The notes beneath the pieces were generated by a model. It made no database searches. It was not told where the DNA came from and saw only the letters and a list, made by a program, of their open reading frames with translations. A stretch of DNA of 64,000 nucleotides from Brachypterus glaber. Taxonomy: Eukaryota; Arthropoda; Insecta; Coleoptera; Kateretidae. This document shows positions 1 to 11,334 of the stretch, piece by piece (position 1 is the stretch's first letter; every line of letters starts with the position of its first letter). Where the stretch lies: the NCBI GenBank assembly GCA_958510825.1, contig OY294047.1:4526001-4590000 (forward strand), in the 5' to 3' direction. Position numbers and translations under genes: made by a program.

Positions 1-685
1 AACATGTAATAGACTATACTCCGCGCGAGCGGAAAGTTTGTCATACAAGCCGACAGGCGAGAATGACGGTCCCGCGAGCGCGGAATGACTATTCCATACG
101 TGTTATTGACTATACTATTTCCTTCGACTGCAAATATGAAACACTGTATAGCTTTAAACTGCGGACAAGGTTAAAAAGAATGTTTTTTATGACTCGACAT
201 TGTAAATGCAACAAAACACATATTTTTAAATAAAACAATTAATGTTATTTAATAATTTTATCAAATCAGTACTTAAAAAAGATTTTTATTTAATTTTAGC
301 ACATATTTACAAATTATAATGCAAATTTGAAAGTTATGTCAGATTATGACATATATAAGGTTTAAATATTTAACAATAGATGGAGCAGTTTTAATTTTTT
401 GAACTAAACTGATAAAAAACTAGCCAAATATTAAGAAAAACTAATAAACTTTAAGTAATTTTAACGCAAAACTTTAAATTGCATTAAATTATTTAATATT
501 TCATGGTAAAATTAATATATTTTTGCTAATTTTGCTACAGTTTTCTTTACTTTTATAAACAAGAGATGGCACTACATGTGGTCATTCTAATACTTGATAC
601 GGAATATTCATACCGTATCTAGAGCTAGAATGGATTCATTCTGTGTTTGAAAGTGTGTGTATTTGCTTACATTCTAAAGCAGTCA
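1..685 (-). repeat. Dispersed ~690-bp repeat R1, copy 1 (cut by window edge)
   Basis: This stretch matches the reverse complement of 19784-20465 over nearly its whole length. Shared landmarks are the GC-rich edge with GCGGAATGACTATTCC-like sequence, the AT-rich middle, and the end GCTTTAGAATGTAAGCAAAT. No coding potential is seen. The copy starts at or before base 1, so its true end is unknown. It is probably a non-autonomous transposon; the class is not identifiable. Confidence 0.75.
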
Positions 686-1375
686 TGGAAAAAATACTAA
701 TTTTCCTTAGAATAGGCATCCGGTATAAAAGTGTTGCAACAAAGAGTTATTAAATTAGGTAATGCACTCAAGAAAATTACTTCCCCGTATAGAGCATAAA
801 AATATTACAGTCGTAACTGTAGCCGTCTCTTTTGATGAAAAGAGAAAAATTTCTTGAGTGATGAAGTAAAAGATTGACCAGCGGACTTGTAAACTTTTTA
901 TTTCAAAGAGCATTACAAATTGAATCTATCACTTTATCCTTTTTGAAGTATCATAATAAAAGTTTATAACAGTATATAGAATTTTATAATGCAGTAAAGT
1001 CTATTAAATAAAAAATAAAATATAATTTTATTGATTCTCTTGGAAAATAAAATAATTTTTAAATTGGTTACATTATTATATTATTCACTGCGCCTAGGCG
1101 CGCCTGCGCTAGGATAATATTATTGTTCGCCTCGCGGATGTGTGCCTATTGAAAATATGTGTGGAATATGAGTGCGTCTCACTTGCGTGCACTCACACCT
1201 ACGACGTAAAGAAGAGAGCGGACTGTCCGTTCGGTGATACCTCCCCCTTGCGTCGCAGGTGTTCTACTATATACGATAATTTTGAATTTTCCAAAAATTT
1301 TAAAAATCGTCCTAGACAAAAATTCTTGGATACAAATTTGTTTCATGAAAAAATAAGAAATTTTCGTTTTTTTTT
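686..1375. other. AT-rich DNA, no gene seen
   Basis: I see no open frame with a recognisable product. A short GC-rich palindromic patch (GCGCCTAGGCGCGCCTGCGC, about 1089-1110) interrupts the AT-rich sequence. Confidence 0.5.
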
Positions 1376-1786
1376 GTCCGTCTGTCCGTCTGTCCGTCCG
1401 TCTGTCCGTCCGTCTGTCCGTCCGTCTGTCCGTCTGTCCGTCTGTCCGTCTGTCCGTCTGTCCGTCTGTCCGTCTGTCCGTCTGTCCGTCTGTCCGTCTG
1501 TCCGTCTGTCCGTCTGTCCGTCTGTCCGTCTGTCCGTCTGTCCGTCTGTCCGTCTGTCCGTCTGTCCGTCTGTCCGTCTGTCCGTCTGTTCGTCTGTCCG
1601 TCTGTCCGTCTGTCCGTCTGTCCTTCTGTCCGTCTGTCCGCCTGTCCGCCTGTCTGTCTGTCCGTCTGTCCGTCTGTCCGTCTGTCCGTCTGTCCGTCTG
1701 TCCGTCTGTCCGTCTGTCCGTCTGTCCGTCTGTCCGTCTGTCCGTCTGTCCGTCTGTCCGTCTGTCCGTCTGTCCGTCTGTCCGTG

Positions 1787-1847
<61 letters not shown>

Positions 1848-1866
1848 GCTTGTCTGTCTGTCCGTC
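1376..1866. repeat. Large GTCC/GTCT microsatellite
   Basis: About 490 bp of uninterrupted tetranucleotide repeat. Most of it is an 8-bp unit GTCCGTCT, with a pure GTCT tract at about 1790-1860 and scattered point changes (CTTC, GCCT). It is open in several frames, giving serine/cysteine/proline-rich or aspartate/arginine/threonine-rich translations that are composition artefacts. It abuts a copy of the dispersed family F (1867-2175), other copies of which end in short GACN tracts. Confidence 0.97.
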
Positions 1867-2175
1867 TGATGTCACTTTTTTTTGTACATAAGATAACTCA
1901 AGAACGAATAATCCGATCGACTTAAAATTTTCGTTTTTCGAAGAATAAAGTTCTATGAGGGAAAGATCCCTATTGTTTTTGAAATGAATCCCCGCTAAAA
2001 CAAAAAAGTTATGGGGGGTTAAACTTAAAAAAAATCGAAACAAGTTGAAAGAAAATTTCGATTGACGTAACTTTTCAGGAAAAATTACTTTTATTATAAG
2101 GATCAATTCTACCAATTTTGAAAGTAATCCCCCCAAAAACAAAAAAGTTATGGGGGGTTAAACTTTTAAAAGAAT
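1867..2175 (-). repeat. Dispersed family F copy next to the microsatellite
   Basis: The segment with CAAGAACGAATAATCCGATC and two repeats of AAAAAGTTATGGGGGGTTAA matches, in reverse orientation, 35800-35945. Related pieces lie at 13380-14240, 28590-29135 and 38405-38465. In each copy the sequence leads into a GACN-rich tract. The element has no recognisable ORF. Confidence 0.6.
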
Positions 2176-2917
2176 ATTTTATTTTTAACTCCGCTCGTAG
2201 AAAAAAATTGTTCCTAATGCATGCTTAAAGAGGCTTTTCCGCACTCGATTGCTGACTATTGCGTAAAAGAGCCTTTTTTCACACTTGTTAGAAAAATAAA
2301 TATTCCAGTACAAACACATATTTTGTTTTACTTTCGGTACAAGCATATGAAATTTATAACTTTCTCTAAAAACATGAATACCGAACAAATATATCTTCGA
2401 GTATGGCCGTCTAAATATAACGAGACGTTTTTTGTTTTACCTTCAGTGCAACAACCGGCAAACTAGGCTTATTTTGACCTGAGTACACTGTTACTAAAAT
2501 GATATCAAATTGCATTAAATTAAAAATCGTCCACTTACAACCGTAATAATAAAAAAGGATACAATAATTGCATTTCAAGCATGAATAGTCGATATTTCTT
2601 TATCGAGAAGCATTTGGGCGTAAGGCCATTGTAAAATCAGTGGACTTCAGCCAATCTACTTCTCATGTACAAATTTATTACAGTCATTAACTTTCAATCG
2701 TCATGTTGCAGTTGAGATATCAATTCTGTTTGATCGCACTTCAAACTTGAAGCAATATTCAATGCTTCATGAATTTAATCCCTTTATACAATTGTATAAA
2801 GCAGAATGATATAATTTATAAATTATAATTAACCAGCAAATATATATTACAAGACCTGTATACTACCAGCCATTCGTTAGTAAACACTTGATTGGTTGAT
2901 TACTATCCCGGGGAAAA
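2176..2917. other. AT-rich DNA, no gene seen
   Basis: Two short overlapping frames here on opposite strands (2221-2466 and 2185-2388) match no family I know and lack splice or promoter context. I see nothing else. Confidence 0.4.
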
Positions 2918-3295
2918 AGGTTTTTATATGATTATGCGTGATTATGCATAATTATGCAAAATTTGGTATGATCATGTCTGGATTTGTATGAATTTTGACT
3001 CTGTATGATCTTACATAATTATGTATGAATATCCATAATTTTAGGTAAAATTATGCATAATTATACCTAATTTTAGGTAAAATTAGACAATATTATACAT
3101 AATTATACATAGTTATACATAATTATACATAATTATACATAATTATACATAATTATACATAATTATGCATAATCATACAAAAACTTTGTCAGATATGGTG
3201 CGCATTCGCCAAAATTTAAAATTTAATGCATAATCATAGATAATTAGGCATAGATGTATGCATACCCATAATTATGCATATACCAAATTTTGCAT
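2918..3295. repeat. Foldback element with TATA/ATTATG decamer array
   Basis: A run of about nine ~10-bp units of the type CATAATTATA occupies roughly 3090-3175. It is flanked by inverted segments: ATTATGCAAAATTTGGTAT near 2950 and ATACCAAATTTTGCAT near 3280. The whole stretch can fold on itself. It looks like a foldback-type non-autonomous transposon with a satellite-like core. Confidence 0.6.
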
Positions 3296-4067
3296 TGAAT
3301 TGAAGGTGGAGGCCCTCCACGTCATTTCGTGTACCTTCATGTATTATGATCCCGATCGTTAGACTGGGAGCACAAAGGGAGACAATTAATTTTGTATTAC
3401 ATATTTCGGTGTCTGAATTCGACCCGGGTTATTTTGCAACAAGTTATTTTTTAATACCGATTTTTTTTGTTTATAAATTTAAAAATACTATTTTTATAGG
3501 AAGGTAAGTTATTTATATTTATAGCTCCCATATTTTTTACCATTATTCTTTTTTTTAAGTTAAAAATTTGGTCTTCTTGGAGCACTGTTTCACATCCCTA
3601 ATAGCAAACATTGTTCTAAGAATATTCTTAGAACGTTCTAAGAAGGAAAGAATATTTTATAAACTTCTTAGAATATTCTTAAAACGTCTGTGCTATCATT
3701 GTTCGAAAATAGTTTTGAAAAACGATAAAAAAATATTCTTTTTATACAAAGCTATATATTTTGTTTGATATTGAAAAATCGCCAAATTTTATTTTTTTCC
3801 AACGTATTATACAAGAGTAGAAATAAATATTTTTATGTTTTTATTTTGAGAATATTCTGATATTTTAATTTTTTTGTTTTTATAAAATTCTCGTCTTCTA
3901 AAAAAAATATAATTCCTTTTTTTACGAATAAATGTTCTGTATTTTATTATTTTTATTTTTTGTATGAAACAATAGTATTTGTATTAGCATAATTTAAATA
4001 AACATTTTTTTTTAAGTATGGTTTTTAACTTTTTTTCAATTTTCGGTTTCTGACACCGTACTCGAGT
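3296..4067. other. AT-rich DNA with short palindromes
   Basis: Overlapping palindromes AAGAATATTCTT and GAACGTTC occur at 3610-3690. Poly-T/poly-A tracts dominate the rest. A 66-aa frame (3568-3768) is low-complexity lysine/leucine/phenylalanine sequence, so I do not call a gene. Confidence 0.4.
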
Positions 4068-4080
4068 TAACTTGTAACTT

Positions 4081-4660
4081 GGGGCGGCGGTGGCTCAATC
4101 GTGAACACCTCGATCTAGTAATCGAAAGGCCGGGGTTCAATCCTCGGATGTGGAACAACTTTTTCACAGAAATACAATAAAATAAAATAAAATAGCGTAG
4201 ATTTCCCACCACGTTGGCTTGTGTTGCTGAAGATCTAAGCACACAGTACAGAAAAAGGTTTGCAGTGGATAGTGCCGCACTAGCACTCGGACCTGTGATA
4301 CTACCCGGGGGCACCGAAAGGGAGCAGCAAGGTAGCTGTCAGGTCTGTTGGCCGAGCTCACTTTAGGGACTTTCAAGCAACCATGATCTACTATACTAAG
4401 GCTGCAAGCGAAAATGATCCTTAAGTAGTTTGGCGCCGGTCCAAGTGCACTGGCAGTCAATAAACTTAAGGAATCAAAGCCGCTCACTTAGCCAAAAAAG
4501 CCGACAAAACGAGGTTCGGATTCCTCGCTAAACTGTAGGTCCCGGGGTACAACAATAAAAATCCTCTTTAGAGTAGAAAAACTAGTAACACAGGGGTAGG
4601 CAAAACGGACCAATATGGTCTAGTTGCCAGGCTTGACCTCCCCACCCTTACTACTACTAC
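4081..4660 (+). mobile_element. tRNA-derived SINE, full length with target-site duplication
   Basis: The 5' head is tRNA-like, with an A-box-like TGGCTCAATCGTG (4091-4103) and a B-box GGTTCAATCC (4134-4143), which together form an internal RNA polymerase III promoter. A tRNA-unrelated body follows and ends in a short tail of ACT repeats (about 4649-4660). Flanking copies of TAACTTGTAACTT (4068-4080) and TAACTCGTAACTT (4661-4673) form a 13-bp target-site duplication with one mismatch. At 580 bp it is long for a SINE. It needs a LINE partner for movement; which one is not visible here. Open frames on the minus strand across it (4036-4487) are incidental. Confidence 0.85.
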
Positions 4661-5075
4661 TAACTCGTAACTTTTTTCACCTGAGTTCCCAAAGCTTAAC
4701 GAAATTCGACTCATGTTCCAATTAAGATTTAAACTTTATTTTATCTCACTTTTAAAACGATATTTAATACTTCATAAATTTTATCTCGCGCTATGAAGTA
4801 AAGTGTTATAAATTGCTAAGTTTATAATTTATAATTAATAAGCATTTTAAAAGACTTGTGTACTTAGTTTTTATGAAAATTAATTAGCAAATTGTTGCTA
4901 CATTTCATGAATTTTCTGAAAAATTTACAAATATAATATATATAAATAAATAAAAAATACTGGAAATCTTGGTTTGTAATCTTCAAAATGGCGGACATTT
5001 TTCTAAAATTAAAAAAAAAAAACGTCCGCTATTTTGTGTTTTTTGGCCAAAAATATTTCTTCTAGTTCAGTGATA

Positions 5076-5399
5076 ATAGTTATTTATGGTACTAGTGGGC
5101 AAAGTGAGATATTGCCCATGCTTGGCTGACGCCTCGCAGGTTAATTTTCGAGAGGGCAATATCGGTTTACCCATGAGTGCCATACAAGGTTTTATCCAAT
5201 AAATAGCTTAGGAATTTATATTTTTTAATTAAAATTTTAATGACATTTACAAGAAAATAATTTGACAAGTGACAGTTGAGTGGGTAAAATAAATAATCAT
5301 CCACTCAATAAAGTAAAAGCCACGCGGGGGTTATTATTGGGTTTATCTATTTAAAATAAAGCTAGTCATTGTCTTATTATCTGTATGTATTGGATAAAA
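5076..5399 (+). repeat. Family A hairpin-ended repeat, copy 1
   Basis: About 325 bp, shared with 24682-24998, 39687-40020, 42595-42873 and 57813-58108. One end starts ATAGTTATTTATGGTACTAG and forms a long imperfect hairpin with the internal GGGCAATATCGGTTTACCC arm. The loop carries GGCTGACGCCTCGCAGG. A second short hairpin (GAGTGGGTAA / TCATCCACTC) lies near the middle. The other end is CTGTATGTATTGGATAAAA. No ORF and no terminal inverted repeats. Confidence 0.85.
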
Positions 5400-5452
5400 A
5401 ATATTTTTGAGGCTTTTTCTTCAAGTTTTAATACTTCCCTTTAGTGTGCTCC

Positions 5453-5935
5453 TACACAGAAAAAAATATTGTCTTGAATCCAGAATATCTGATTTGGATA
5501 TAAAGAAGAGAATATATTCCCCTTTAAAGCAAAATTGTGCTTTAGATATGAAAGGATAAGGATATGAAAGGATAAGAATAAGTATACCATGGCATGCTTG
5601 AAAGGAGAATATAGTGCGATTATAAAGTGCCGAACAGTTTGTAAAGAAAATACTCTTCGTTTGAAGCCACGCCTCTGTTAGAGCTGTGCGCGACAAGCCC
5701 ATGTGATTACTACGTAGAACAGCTCGGTGGCCAGTAAAACGCATACAGCTTTCTTGCATTTTACTCATCGCTAATGCCAGTTTTGATTAAAAAAGTGTTC
5801 GGCAATTTATAATCGCACGGTATATTCTCAAATATGAAAGGATAAGAATATGGTATGTATTAAAGAAGAATATATTCTCTTCGTTATATACAAATATATA
5901 TTCTTGATTTAAGACAAAAATTTTCTGTGTGTAGC
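5453..5935. mobile_element. TIR element (MITE) with a second MITE nested inside
   Basis: The termini are CTACACAGAAAAAAATATTG near 5451 and, in reverse complement, CTACACACAGAAAATTTTTG near 5932. The TIR similarity extends about 40 bp. Inside, 5614-5818 is bounded by its own inverted repeats. No transposase is present, and a 115-aa minus-strand frame across both is incidental. Confidence 0.65.
5614..5818. mobile_element. Nested MITE, 205 bp
   Basis: The ends are GTGCGATTATAAAGTGCCGA and its near inverted copy, whose reverse complement begins GTGCGATTATAAATTGCCGA. It is more GC-rich inside than its host element. It interrupts the surrounding TIR element and is therefore the younger insertion. 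Confidence 0.7.
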
Positions 5936-6540
5936 TAACAGAATACCTATAATTTAATTTAGTCTTCTATAATTCAATTTATTCTCTATATATGGCCTTC
6001 ATTTGTTTTATTAGTTAAAAGCACATGTACGATAATAATGGCAGTGACAAGAGTGTTCAAATGCATTTAGACTTTCGATTTAAGTATTGATTTCTCCTAA
6101 AAGCTTTTAAAATTGTATTAAACTGTGACCTTTAGAACACTCAAATTCACTATATCTGATATGTATTATGACGTTTGATTTATATTGCTTTCAACTGGTT
6201 TTAAAATGATACACGGCGGTCCTTGCACCGATAGGATTTTTTCATAAATCCCTTTTACAATACCTCACGAGAATTTATTGTCAATATATGAAAATAATAG
6301 GTAGAGGGATTCTTGAGATAAATCGAATTTCAGTGTATGTTTAATTTTTATTACGGATAATTTAGTTTTTTAAGCAGTTTTGTAGAATATCTTTGTTTTT
6401 ATTTTTAATTGTTTCTAAATTATTTAAAATCAAAATTGACAAAGCTTATTTTTTAATTAAGTGGCAGACTAGCTTAACGCTATGTACAAATTTTATGTTA
6501 TAAAATTACCAAAAAATGGCTCTAACTTAGTACCAACTTA
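5936..6540. other. AT-rich DNA, no feature seen
   Basis: No coding frame, tandem repeat or clear inverted repeat was recognised. Confidence 0.4.
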
Positions 6541-6757
6541 ATTTTATTCTATGGAGATATATGGAAAGGATTTAATTTTCGTAGTTGTCCTTACTACCGA
6601 TATGTGGCTCTGAAGAGAGCTAAAAAGCACGAAATCGATCAGTTACTTCAGAGGGACGACTCCGTTAATCAAACAAAAGCAGTTTTAAAAAATAGTAAAA
6701 TACTTTATATAGATTTTTTAAATTTGTAAATATCAAACAATTTAATTTAGTTTATTA
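6541..6757 (+). repeat. Partial copy of repeat family G
   Basis: The stretch from GGAGATATATGGAAAGGATT to ATCAAACAATTTAATTTAGT matches the right half of the two copies at 52093-52562 and 52577-52998, with scattered substitutions. The left half of the element is missing. Confidence 0.75.
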
Positions 6758-7255
6758 TACACAAAAAAAAAAATGAATCAAAATTCCTATCTACAAGTTT
6801 TTGTTTGAATTTTGAAAAACTTATATTAAATATAAAATATATCGAGACAAATAAATGTAAATAAATGCAAAAGAATTGAAATAATTCAAACGAACATAAT
6901 AAGTGAAACTGGCTCTCTAATAAATTTATTTTTTATAAAAAAATAAAATATATAGGTTAACTGTTAACAAAGTTTGTGATTTATTTTATAGTTTTACATT
7001 ATCAATGCTAAAATATATCCAAGGCTACAGAGGTCATAAAGTTATAATATTTTCACCAGACTATGTTAGACAGGGTAAAATACTCTGGAACTTTTCGATA
7101 GTAAGATTACTTTTTTTTAAATAAAAATGAATATTATGATACTGATGTCAACAAACTAAACCTTCCCCTTTACAAACAAAAAACGGAACATTGAAATGAT
7201 AAATTTTATTCTTAGTGACATAATTGTGTCAAGGTTTTTTTTTCTTATTATACTA
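6758..7255. other. AT-rich DNA, no feature seen
   Basis: Poly-A tracts and AT-rich sequence only. Confidence 0.4.
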
Positions 7256-7261
7256 CAGACT

Positions 7262-7420
7262 AGGGTGGAGCGAAAAAGTTGTTTTCGCCCAATCATATAG
7301 GACTATGTACCAAAAGTTGCCTTTATTATAGAACATAACCAGTAATGTATTTTAATTTTTTTTTGGAATCCTATATGATGGGCGAAAACAAACTTGTAAA
7401 TATGGCCGCTGTTTAGTTTT
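7262..7420. repeat. Short hairpin MITE-like repeat
   Basis: Two inverted segments, GTTTTCGCCCAATCATATAG (7281-7300) and TATATGATGGGCGAAAAC (about 7373-7390), enclose about 70 bp. The outer left flank begins CTAGGGTGG. Only one copy is seen here. Confidence 0.45.
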
Positions 7421-8057
7421 CATCCTGTATATAGTAGATTTTTATAAGTCCCTTATGCGGACAAATATAAGGTTTCCTGCGCATGACGTACTACCTGACG
7501 TTGCTGGCGTAAGGCGATATTTTAGTGTAGTTTGAATGAGTTAGTAAAACAGCACGGTCCGGACAATACGTTAAATTTGTCAGAGGCGCTTCCAAAGAAC
7601 AAAAATAATAATAGTTATTCGTAATGAATCACGCTCTGGAAAATACATCCAATAAATAACATTTCGCGGAGAACGAGTGCAAATAGGACCCTAAAATGTT
7701 TTCTAAATAAGTTATTTGAGCATGGGTCAAATATTAGTAAATCCACCCTACCTTATCTAAACCGTTACTATTATTAAAACTATAAATTACGTTAACTCTG
7801 ATAATATTGCAATGATAGAATCAAATTAAATTAAAGGGTTCTGTAATTAGTTCTGTGGGATTTACTTTTGCTAATCTTCATAAATCGGTTTTAGTGCTTA
7901 ACTGTAATTAAAGAGATTACAGAGCCAGTTAATATATAGGATGAAAGGGCCTAACTTTTTACTTTCGAGCCTAGTACAGAAAAAACTTTATGGCATCTCT
8001 ATAAAAAAAGGTTTTTCAGATTTTTATATATTTATCGGTCTTGACGTCTTAGATCAA
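7421..8057. other. AT-rich DNA, no gene seen
   Basis: Nothing recognisable. The short frame 7941-8156 runs into the SINE tail and is incidental. Confidence 0.4.
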
Positions 8058-8058
8058 G

Positions 8059-8305
8059 TTTGTTTGTTTGTTTGTTTTTTTAACCTCGTACTTAAGTATC
8101 CCCTAAGCCAGGACTTGTGTGGGCTAGTAGTAGAGGGAACCACCGGCTTTAATTGACTTTCGAACCTAGGGAGTACGCCTTCACCAAATTTCAATTATTA
8201 ATTAACTGAAAAAGGCAATTGGCGCCAGTGAGGTTTGAACTCACGATCATCAGCTCAGTGTCAATGCTATATCGATGCCTTAGACCGCTGAGCTGATTCT
8301 CCCAT
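8059..8305 (-). mobile_element. SINE2 copy 1 (tRNA-like head, minus strand)
   Basis: On the minus strand the element begins with a tRNA-like head (TGGGAGAATCAGCTCAGCGG) and has a B-box-like GTGAGTTCAAACCTCAC stem-loop. The body is shared with 28171-28434 and 54341-54597 (GGTGGTTCCCTCTACTACTA and AAGTCCTGGCTTAGGGG). It ends in an AAAC-repeat tail, read as the TTTG tract 8057-8075. Body deletions make it shorter than the other two copies. It is not a functional tRNA: head and tail do not form a paired acceptor stem. Confidence 0.85.
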
Positions 8306-8657
8306 AAGTAAATGTGAAGTATTTAATAAATTATTTCTTTAGTAAATAACCAAGTAATATTAAAGGTTGGTTTACCCGTTAATTAAGGCCTAAGGGCTAA
8401 TGGCCACTTTCACCAATGTTTAAACTTGGTTTATTCCGAATAAACTAATAGATTGATTGACTAACTGTCAATTCAATCTAAGTTTAAAGTTAAACCATTG
8501 ATCATAAAAATGTCAGATTATTTCTCACATTTTATTTAATTAGTTATATTCTTAGTTGGTTTAGTGTTAATTAGTAGATACACAAACCTTAAGGATTACC
8601 TTGGATATGTTAAAGAAATACCATATATACATAACTCAATCCTCAATCGCAATAATT

Positions 8658-9343
8658 TTCTTATTTTTGTTTTGACGTATGCCAAAAATTATTTTAAGGT
8701 TATGTAACATTTTTTGCAAAATTTTACAAAAATATCTAATTTTTTCTTTGCGAGCTAACAGTTTTTTTTTAATTGGCTAAAAGTACTCGCTTTTAATAGT
8801 ATTTTCGTAAAAAAAATGCGGAATATTCATTAATAAACATTTGATTCTTAAAATATATCGCCTTCTAAATTCTGAAATATCGTATCTGAAAAATGCCTCC
8901 CATTAAAAAAAAACACCAAACCAGCGAACTACCAAACCAAACAATTGTTAACGTAAACCAACGCCTCCCATTAAAGAAAAAAACACCAAACCAGCAAACT
9001 ACCAAACCAAACCATTGTTAACGTAAACCAACGCCCCCATTAAAAAAATCAAACAGAAATTCGTGAGTATTTTAACAATCTTTTGCTATATATTCTAACA
9101 AAAAAACTGGATTTTCCGCACCTAATTATATTCAAGACAGTAAGTTTTAGTAATAAAACCAGAAATCAAAAAATAAAGTTCATTTTTGTGGACCAGATGC
9201 GCACCGTAACCCCACTCAAATTAAACTATTTCATAAAACTACAACTGCCTAAACGGAAGCCACTTTTGACATCCGTTAAAACAAAAATAAGCAAACCAGT
9301 GCGCATGTGCTAGGTTCTTCTTATTACTGCGGTGAGCGAATCG
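8658..9343 (+). mobile_element. Family D TIR element, copy 1 (left end missing)
   Basis: Nearly identical to 47053-47740. It holds about 2.5 tandem copies of a ~67-bp segment (ACCAAACCAGCAAACTACC type, about 8895-9050) and ends in the right TIR, whose reverse complement is CGATTCGCTCACCGCAGTAA. The left TIR seen at 47008 is absent, so this copy is truncated at its left end. No transposase. Confidence 0.8.
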
Positions 9344-9686
9344 TCCTATTACTATTTTTAGAGGTTAAACATTGGCCAATGTGACTATTTCCTTATTATT
9401 AGATATACAGCCTGTTCCAGAACTCGCGTACCGAAATTTGAGGGTATATTAAAAACCCTCTGGAAAATATGAAAAAAATTTCAAAAAAAATCCATCTTCG
9501 TTCAATTCAAAAATAAGAACGCTTTAAGTAGACCAATACTGTTGTTGATTATAAATTACCATTAAAGGTTGAATTTGTAGCTATGGAAGCAAATTTAATT
9601 ATTGCAGGTACATATTCTGTAGGTTGACATGGTGATTAATGTGACATAAATATTTATTAATGTCATAAAAAAATATCAAAACTTTC

Positions 9687-10182
9687 ATGATGTTTACTTC
9701 AGAAGAGTATTGCGAAATGCTAATTTTATATGGCGAGTGTGGCCGGAGTGCTACATCTGTAGAATATTCTATTCGTTTTCCCAATAGAGAACATCCTAGT
9801 AGAAATGTTATTTTAAGATTGTTGCAAAGGGCAAGAAATTCTGGAAATTTAACTCCAAACAAAAAAGAGATTGGAGGCGCTCCGCGAACTGCAAGAACTG
9901 TTGATAATGAAGAAGCTGTCATTCAGGCTTTTGAAGAAGAACCTGAAACAAGCCTTAGTATCGTGGCTTGAAATCTTGATATATCTAAGACCTCTGTTCA
10001 ACGAATTCTAAAAGATGAAAAAATGCATCCCTTTCATTACACTCGAGTACAATGCTTGACACCGGAGGACTATCCTTTACGAATTTTGCACATGGCTGTT
10101 GCAGAAACATCAAGAAAATGAAAACTTTGTAAAAAGCATTCTTTTTACGGATGAGTCTGGGTTTCAAAGAGATGGTTTTTTT
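9687..10182 (+). pseudogene. Transposase fragment (N-terminal HTH plus first catalytic Asp)
   Basis: The frame opens at ATG 9687 with FTSEEYCEMLILYGECGRSA, an N-terminal helix-turn-helix of the type found in insect mariner-like transposases. A second HTH-like segment follows (NLDISKTSVQRILKDEKMHP). A TGA at 9969-9971 interrupts it. A frameshift near 10090 is needed to reach WLLQKHQENENFVKSILFTD, whose final Asp, in the FTDESGF context, matches the first residue of the DD(E/D) triad. Coding similarity stops at about 10182, so the second and third catalytic acidic residues are missing. The element could not mobilise itself. Confidence 0.8.
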
Positions 10183-10298
10183 TAATTCAAGGAATTCAGT
10201 TATTGTATTTTTATTTTATTAATTTGTATTAAGAATTTATAGCCAGTAAATCAATTAAAAGATCTGAGTTTCTAATAAAAAAAAAACACTACATTCAG

Positions 10299-10385
10299 CT
10301 CGCTGAATGGAGTTGCAGCGGCAGTTTGTTGCTGCCGTCTAAGACGGGTATCATAAAACCACCGCCGGATGGAGTGACCCTATAA
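10299..10385. repeat. GC-rich hairpin motif H, copy 1
   Basis: GCGGCAGTTTGTTGCTGCCG forms a hairpin. It is followed by ACCGCCGGATGGAGTGACCC TAT, which recurs at 17328-17350 with a similar GCCGTC..AGACGG inverted pair before it. It lies inside the decayed transposon and may be a later insertion. Confidence 0.5.
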
Positions 10386-10672
10386 AAATAGAATATTTGA
10401 TAGCCTCTGTCGGTTTTGTCAAAATATAATAACCTAAAAGATTCTAAAGTTGAAAGTCTTAAACAATGCACGAGGCAACCATTAAAATGCAACCATAGTT
10501 ACTAATAAGTAGGGAAAAACTAATTTTTAGGTAATTTAACATCAGCAACAGGATTGGTCAGATTAAATAGCTTCCTTTTTAATTAGGATTGAAGATGGAT
10601 TTTTTTTTAAATTTTTTTCATATTTTTAATATGCCCTCAAATTTCGGTACGCGAGTTCTGGAACAGGCTGTA

Positions 10673-11334
10673 TAAACCACCGAATTACGTTTTTTAGATC
10701 TATAATATAAAAAGGTAAATGCCAAGGCTTGTAAGATAAATGTAGATTTTAAGCGACAAGGGCCAATGTATGTTTTCAATAAACAAACTTTAAATTGCCA
10801 TTTTCTTAAAGTGTTGATTTTTAATATTGACCCTTTTAGAACCAAGCCACAGATTTATTTAATGCCTCTTTTGGAATAATGAAATTCAAAATAAAAATAT
10901 TCACTTTTATTTTTACAGTAAACCTTGTACTGTATAAGTATATAATAATATATATTATAATATGAATCAAGTTGTTATTCTCTCTAAAATAGAAAATTGT
11001 CAATACATTTTGATTTTATCACGCAACCTCACGTTCTAGTCGTAGACATGAAATTTGAAACATACAAGTGCTGAATAGAAATGAAACTCATATAAAAAAC
11101 TCTAAAAGAGATAAAATAGTATTATAGTGCCGGAAAAGTTAAAAAATATAGCTCCCTTATGAGAACATTTATTATTATTAAACGAGTTCGTTTTTCCTAA
11201 ATGAAGAGTAAAACTTTCACAAGCCCTTATAATAAGGGATTCACTTTATTTTACTTCAAAATTCTGCAACTACAAGACAATTAAAACGGCTTTTTTTTTC
11301 TGTATACAGCTGTACATTATATTTATACGCTTAT
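10673..11334. other. AT-rich DNA, no gene seen
   Basis: No recognisable coding or repeat structure. Short frames are incidental. Confidence 0.4.

Larger units (their letters stand above)
9408..10670 (+). mobile_element. IS630/Tc1/mariner-type transposon, decayed, 1263 bp
   Basis: Terminal inverted repeats start CAGCCTGTTCCAGAACTCGC at 9408 and end at 10670. The first ~37 bp are an exact inverted match, apart from one T/C difference just beyond, and similarity extends to about 90 bp with one ~17-bp indel. Both ends are flanked by TA (9406-9407 and 10671-10672), the target-site duplication of the IS630/Tc1/mariner superfamily. It contains the broken transposase frame described separately and a GC-rich hairpin patch at 10299-10385. 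The distal catalytic half of the transposase is gone. Confidence 0.9.

Noticed and set aside
1140..2142. Two long frames (261 and 276 codons) on opposite strands
   Set aside because: Both are translations of the GTCCGTCT microsatellite and its flanks; composition is purely repeat-driven.
5421..5768. 115-codon minus-strand frame
   Set aside because: It runs across two nested inverted-repeat elements and has no recognisable domain.
8212..8305. Functional tRNA gene on the minus strand (also 28340-28434 and 54525-54597)
   Set aside because: The acceptor ends do not pair, the anticodon arms are not well formed, and each is attached to the same SINE body.
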